Assembly (NCBI GenBank): GCA_905182985.1
Contig: CAJJDN010000019.1
Coordinates: forward strand, 353,981-378,368
DNA length: 24,388 bases
Direction of reading: 5' to 3'
Source of the DNA: Paramecium sonneborni
Lineage: Eukaryota > Ciliophora > Oligohymenophorea > Peniculida > Parameciidae
Shown: positions 21,701-24,388 of the stretch, one piece after another
Layout: the number at the start of each line of letters is the position of its first letter
Position numbering within the stretch: the stretch's first letter is position 1
Position numbers and translations under genes: made by a program
Notes under the pieces: model-generated
The model's database searches: none
Seen by the model: only the letters and a program-made list of their open reading frames with translations
What the model was told of the DNA's origin: nothing

Positions 21701-24388
21701 TTCGGCTGCTAAATTAGAAAATGGAAATATTGTTGTTTTATGGGTTGATAAAATATAATCTTATTCACAACTATCTAATCAATAGGAAATTAAATCATAT
21801 TAATAAAATGCATTTGCTTATGCTATATTTAATCCTTACTTGATCAATGTAAAATATAATTATTTTGGAATAGATTATATTACAGAATTAAAACCAGATG
21901 TAGCAGCCATACCAAATGGTTTTGCAATTACATTTTCAGGTATTAGTGAAAAAAATTTCAGAAATATTGATCTCAGAGTGGTGTATTTCGATTTAAATGG
22001 TTATTAATAATCTGGATTTATACCAATCAGTTTCAAAAGCTAATAACCAATGAATCCTACAATTTCAACATTTTTAGATGGATCAATAATTGTTACTTGG
22101 AATGAAGGATCATAGATTTATGCTCAAAAGTTAAATAGAAATGGAATTATTTAACCATTTAATTCTATTTTATGTTCATAATTTTGTAGAAAATGCACAT
22201 AATAATATTCATGCAATGAATGTTTTGATGGATACTTCTTAGATAGTTATAATTAATGTTAACCTATATGTTTAATACCTGATTGCTATTCTTGCACTTA
22301 TTGGTCAGATCGTTGTGTTAGTTGTAATAAAGGCTATTATTTAGATGAAATGAACATTGAATGCAAAGCTATTGATTATTCATTAAATTAAGAATTTGTT
22401 CTTTAAGATAATGTTCAATAAGCTTAATCTACTCCTCTCATTTTAGAAAATGATTAAGGATAAATTATCCATTTGTGGCTTAATTATGACACAAAATAAT
22501 TATTTGCATAAAGTCTTACTAATGATGGCAGTCTAATATTTGATCCTTAACCAATTATGAGTTTAGATTATTCTAATTATGATGCTTTTACTGCTGCATA
22601 TCATAAATAATCTAATCGACTTGTGGTTTTGTTAGCAAATTATGATTAAAGAATTATAGTTTACTTTAAAGATAACTTTGAAATGATCCCAAATATAATT
22701 AAATTAGATGATCTATTAACATCAGAGTTTATTTACTTACAATTATAAAATATTAAACTCTATACTTATTATGGTGGATTAATACTATTTGTAAATGGTG
22801 ATAGAAAGATAGTTGTCAATCAGTTTTCTCCAAATCCTTCGATAAGGGTTTGTAATGTTCCTGAATTAATTCTTTTAGATCTACAAGGTAATTAATTAAT
22901 ACCATCAATAATTTTTTACACTTAAGATAGAAAATTGTAAAGCCTATTCTTAGACTAAAATTTAGAATGTTATCAATGGAATATCAATGATATTCTAATC
23001 GATGATTATATTTATGTAATCCTCTATGATTACAATACTGGATAATAATGGATTTAAAATTATGATTTCGGTGGCCAAAAATAAAATGAAAGAAATTTAG
23101 GAGATATATTTCCAATTTATTAGAATCAAGGTTTAATCAAAAAATTCTAAGGGGAACTCTTTATTTTTGCAGGGTTTAATCGTTTTGTAAAAATGTCCCC
23201 ATTAATGGATGTTTTAATAAATGAAGATCTTCCTTCATTCGATATATCTTATTAAAATGCATAAATTGTTAGAATAACCTATTCATAAATAAGTTACATT
23301 TTTGTCTAATAACTTTTTTAGTCAAGAAGATATAAATTAGTAATATATGATTACTAAATGAAATTTATCGTATTTTAAGAATTGATATCACCCACATCTC
23401 TATTTTAAGGATCATTTACTTATATAAAATAATAAAATGACGATTTATTATTCAGTTGGTTAGAATAGGGATTGAATCATGATAATTAAGGTAAATCAAT
23501 GATTGTAAGGGTTGGTTTATCAGGTTAGCGATTAAAATTCTAAGATTTTTCTTGTTTACCTGTTTGTTTATCATGTACAGCTATAATTAGATGTTAATCT
23601 TGCATAGAGAATTATGAATTATTGAATTAGAAATGTATGCCAATTTGTTCAAGTAATTGCATAAGTTGTTAATAACCATTTACATGTGATGTTTGTTAGA
23701 CATAATATTATAGTGATGATTCCTCTAATTGTTAAACTTTGATTGGTCAACCAATTGAAAAATAATTAGATAATACATTTAACTATGCTGAGAACTTACC
23801 TAGAGTTGCTTCATTTTCAGATGGTGGCTCTGTTATTGTATGGTAAAGTGAATTATAAGATGGAAGCGGTTTTGGAGTTTATGCATAATTGATGAGTCCA
23901 GAAGGAATTGCAGTTAATTAGATTATACAAGTCAATATAAACACAAAGAATTCATAGTTCATGCCTGATGTTACCATTTTACCTAATAATAATGTAATTA
24001 TAATTTGGGCTGATGGAGATATTAATAATGAATCTGAACTCTATTTCTAGATATTTGATTCAGAACTGAATAGAATTGGAACACCTACATTTGTTGATAA
24101 TTTGTCCATCTAATATTTATAATATTATGATAGGCCATTTGTAGTTCAAGGATTAAACAATAACCAATTTGTGATTGCATGGATTCTTAACACAAATGCT
24201 TAAAGATCTATATTTGTATCATTATTTGATACAAATGGAGTATTAAAAAAATCAAATTAAATTATAAACTTTGATTCAAATAATGAAGTTGTAATAAATT
24301 CAAATGGAATCAATTTTGTTATAGTTTATAAATAAGCTGGATAGTTAGCTACAACATTTTATAATTTAGAGGGTGAAGAATAATTAAG
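12678..24388 (+). CDS. Giant secreted cysteine-rich repeat protein, 3'-truncated (gene 2)
   Basis: With TAA/TAG as Gln the frame is open from ATG 12678 to the window end: 3903 codons without TGA and with no intron needed. The start is supported by a classic signal peptide directly after an AT-rich leader. Cysteine-rich clusters begin at 13932, 15267, 16566, 17892, 19260, 20730, 22173 and 23553 (residues about 419, 864, 1297, 1739, 2195, 2685, 3166 and 3626). Between them are beta-rich stretches with VVxW, IVTW and IYMQLFD-type motifs. From 21045 on it is a close paralogue of gene 1. By that alignment about 3970 more coding bases would follow, giving a protein near 5,200 residues with a C-terminal membrane helix; this is extrapolation. 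It is probably surface-exposed; the function is unknown. It is presumably the intact version of the truncated copies at 9153 and 11441. Confidence 0.9.
18139..18450 (+). repeat. Clear pair of VVxW-type beta repeats in gene 2
   Basis: Two consecutive copies are visible: IATLSNGNSVVVWNS, IYMQLFDTSFSKIGAETLI, then VAALQNNEFIVIWKDS, ILMQKFSLNFERIGNEIVV. The spacing is about 55 residues per copy. Conserved features are a small-residue turn, V/I-V/I-x-W, an M/A-Q-x-F strand and a GxE end. Confidence 0.65.
19812..20440 (+). other. Tryptophan/tyrosine-rich segment of gene 2
   Basis: This part of the unit before the sixth cluster contains WNYYYWWYQQ (from 19812), DYYWEWW (about 20019), YWWDY (about 20113), HWWWQ (WWW at 20232-20240) and WDGWCPGCCLTCWDY (about 20394-20435). 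The last adds extra cysteines, including a CC pair, outside the normal clusters. A milder version recurs in block A (DYWEWQQWQ, about 440-470). Confidence 0.7.
21045..24388 (+). repeat. Paralogous block B, partner of 2-3342
   Basis: It aligns in frame with the start of the window, with one extra codon near 21496-21520 (WGWYQQLQ here, WEWQQWQ there). It contains clusters seven and eight of gene 2, which correspond to clusters one and two of gene 1. It also repeats the DGSGFGVYAQ motif (about 23802-23906). Confidence 0.9.

Larger units (their letters stand above)
13932..23732 (+). repeat. Eight-fold array of beta-rich plus Cys-cluster units in gene 2
   Basis: Cluster coordinates are 13932-14108, 15267-15449, 16566-16742, 17892-18068, 19260-19457, 20730-20969, 22173-22364 and 23553-23732. 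Starts are spaced 1335, 1299, 1326, 1368, 1470, 1443 and 1380 bases, so each unit is about 433-490 residues. Clusters are about 59-80 residues with CxxxCxxC modules. The first unit (signal peptide to first cluster, 1254 bases) has about the same size, so the whole mature protein seems to be built of this unit. Confidence 0.85.

Noticed and set aside
1..24388. Germline DNA with internal eliminated sequences
   Set aside because: Both giant frames run without interruption, and no TA-bounded insert breaking a frame was seen, so this looks like somatic (macronuclear) sequence.

Overview
The window is AT-rich ciliate nuclear DNA and most likely comes from a Paramecium relative. The long reading frames stay open for thousands of bases only if TAA and TAG are read as glutamine and TGA is the sole stop. 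A decayed gene in the middle also carries a 24-base GTA...TAG intron of the Paramecium type. Under the standard code the large genes are invisible and only short meaningless ORFs appear. No tRNA, rRNA, CRISPR array or transposon was recognised. I translated the long frames by hand from the sequence; family names rest on motif recognition, not on database searches.

Layout. (1) Positions 1-7309, plus strand: the 3' part of a giant gene. It encodes repeated beta-rich segments alternating with cysteine-rich, furin/growth-factor-receptor-like clusters, then one C-terminal membrane helix and a short cytoplasmic tail. (2) Positions 7310-9152: a gene graveyard. A minus-strand protein kinase remnant (about 7423-8035) lies head to head with a plus-strand remnant of the 3' end of an inositol-trisphosphate-receptor-type calcium release channel (about 8037-8649). 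About 500 bases of AT-rich upstream DNA follow. (3) Positions 9153 onward: a second giant gene of the same family, with a signal peptide, running in frame to the window end (complete start copy at 12678). Its last 3.34 kb (21045-24388) is a close paralogue of positions 2-3342, so the two genes are tandem duplicates in the same orientation.

Assembly problem. Single N characters at 9957 and 12470 mark joins of contigs whose overlapping ends were not merged. Positions 7670-9956 recur at 9958-12244, and 11234-12469 recur at 12471-13706, with no difference seen in the stretches compared. The likely true order is 1-9956, then 12245-12469, then 13707 onward, with one copy of the pseudogene region and one start for gene 2. 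If that is right, about 3.5 kb of the window is redundant.

Function. Both giant genes look like secreted or surface-anchored modular proteins with a repeat unit of about 430-520 residues: a beta-rich part with VVxW and GVYxQ signatures resembling repeats in large bacterial adhesins, plus a roughly 60-residue cysteine cluster. If gene 2 keeps gene 1's 3' layout, its full product would be about 5,200 residues. Ligand and role are unknown.
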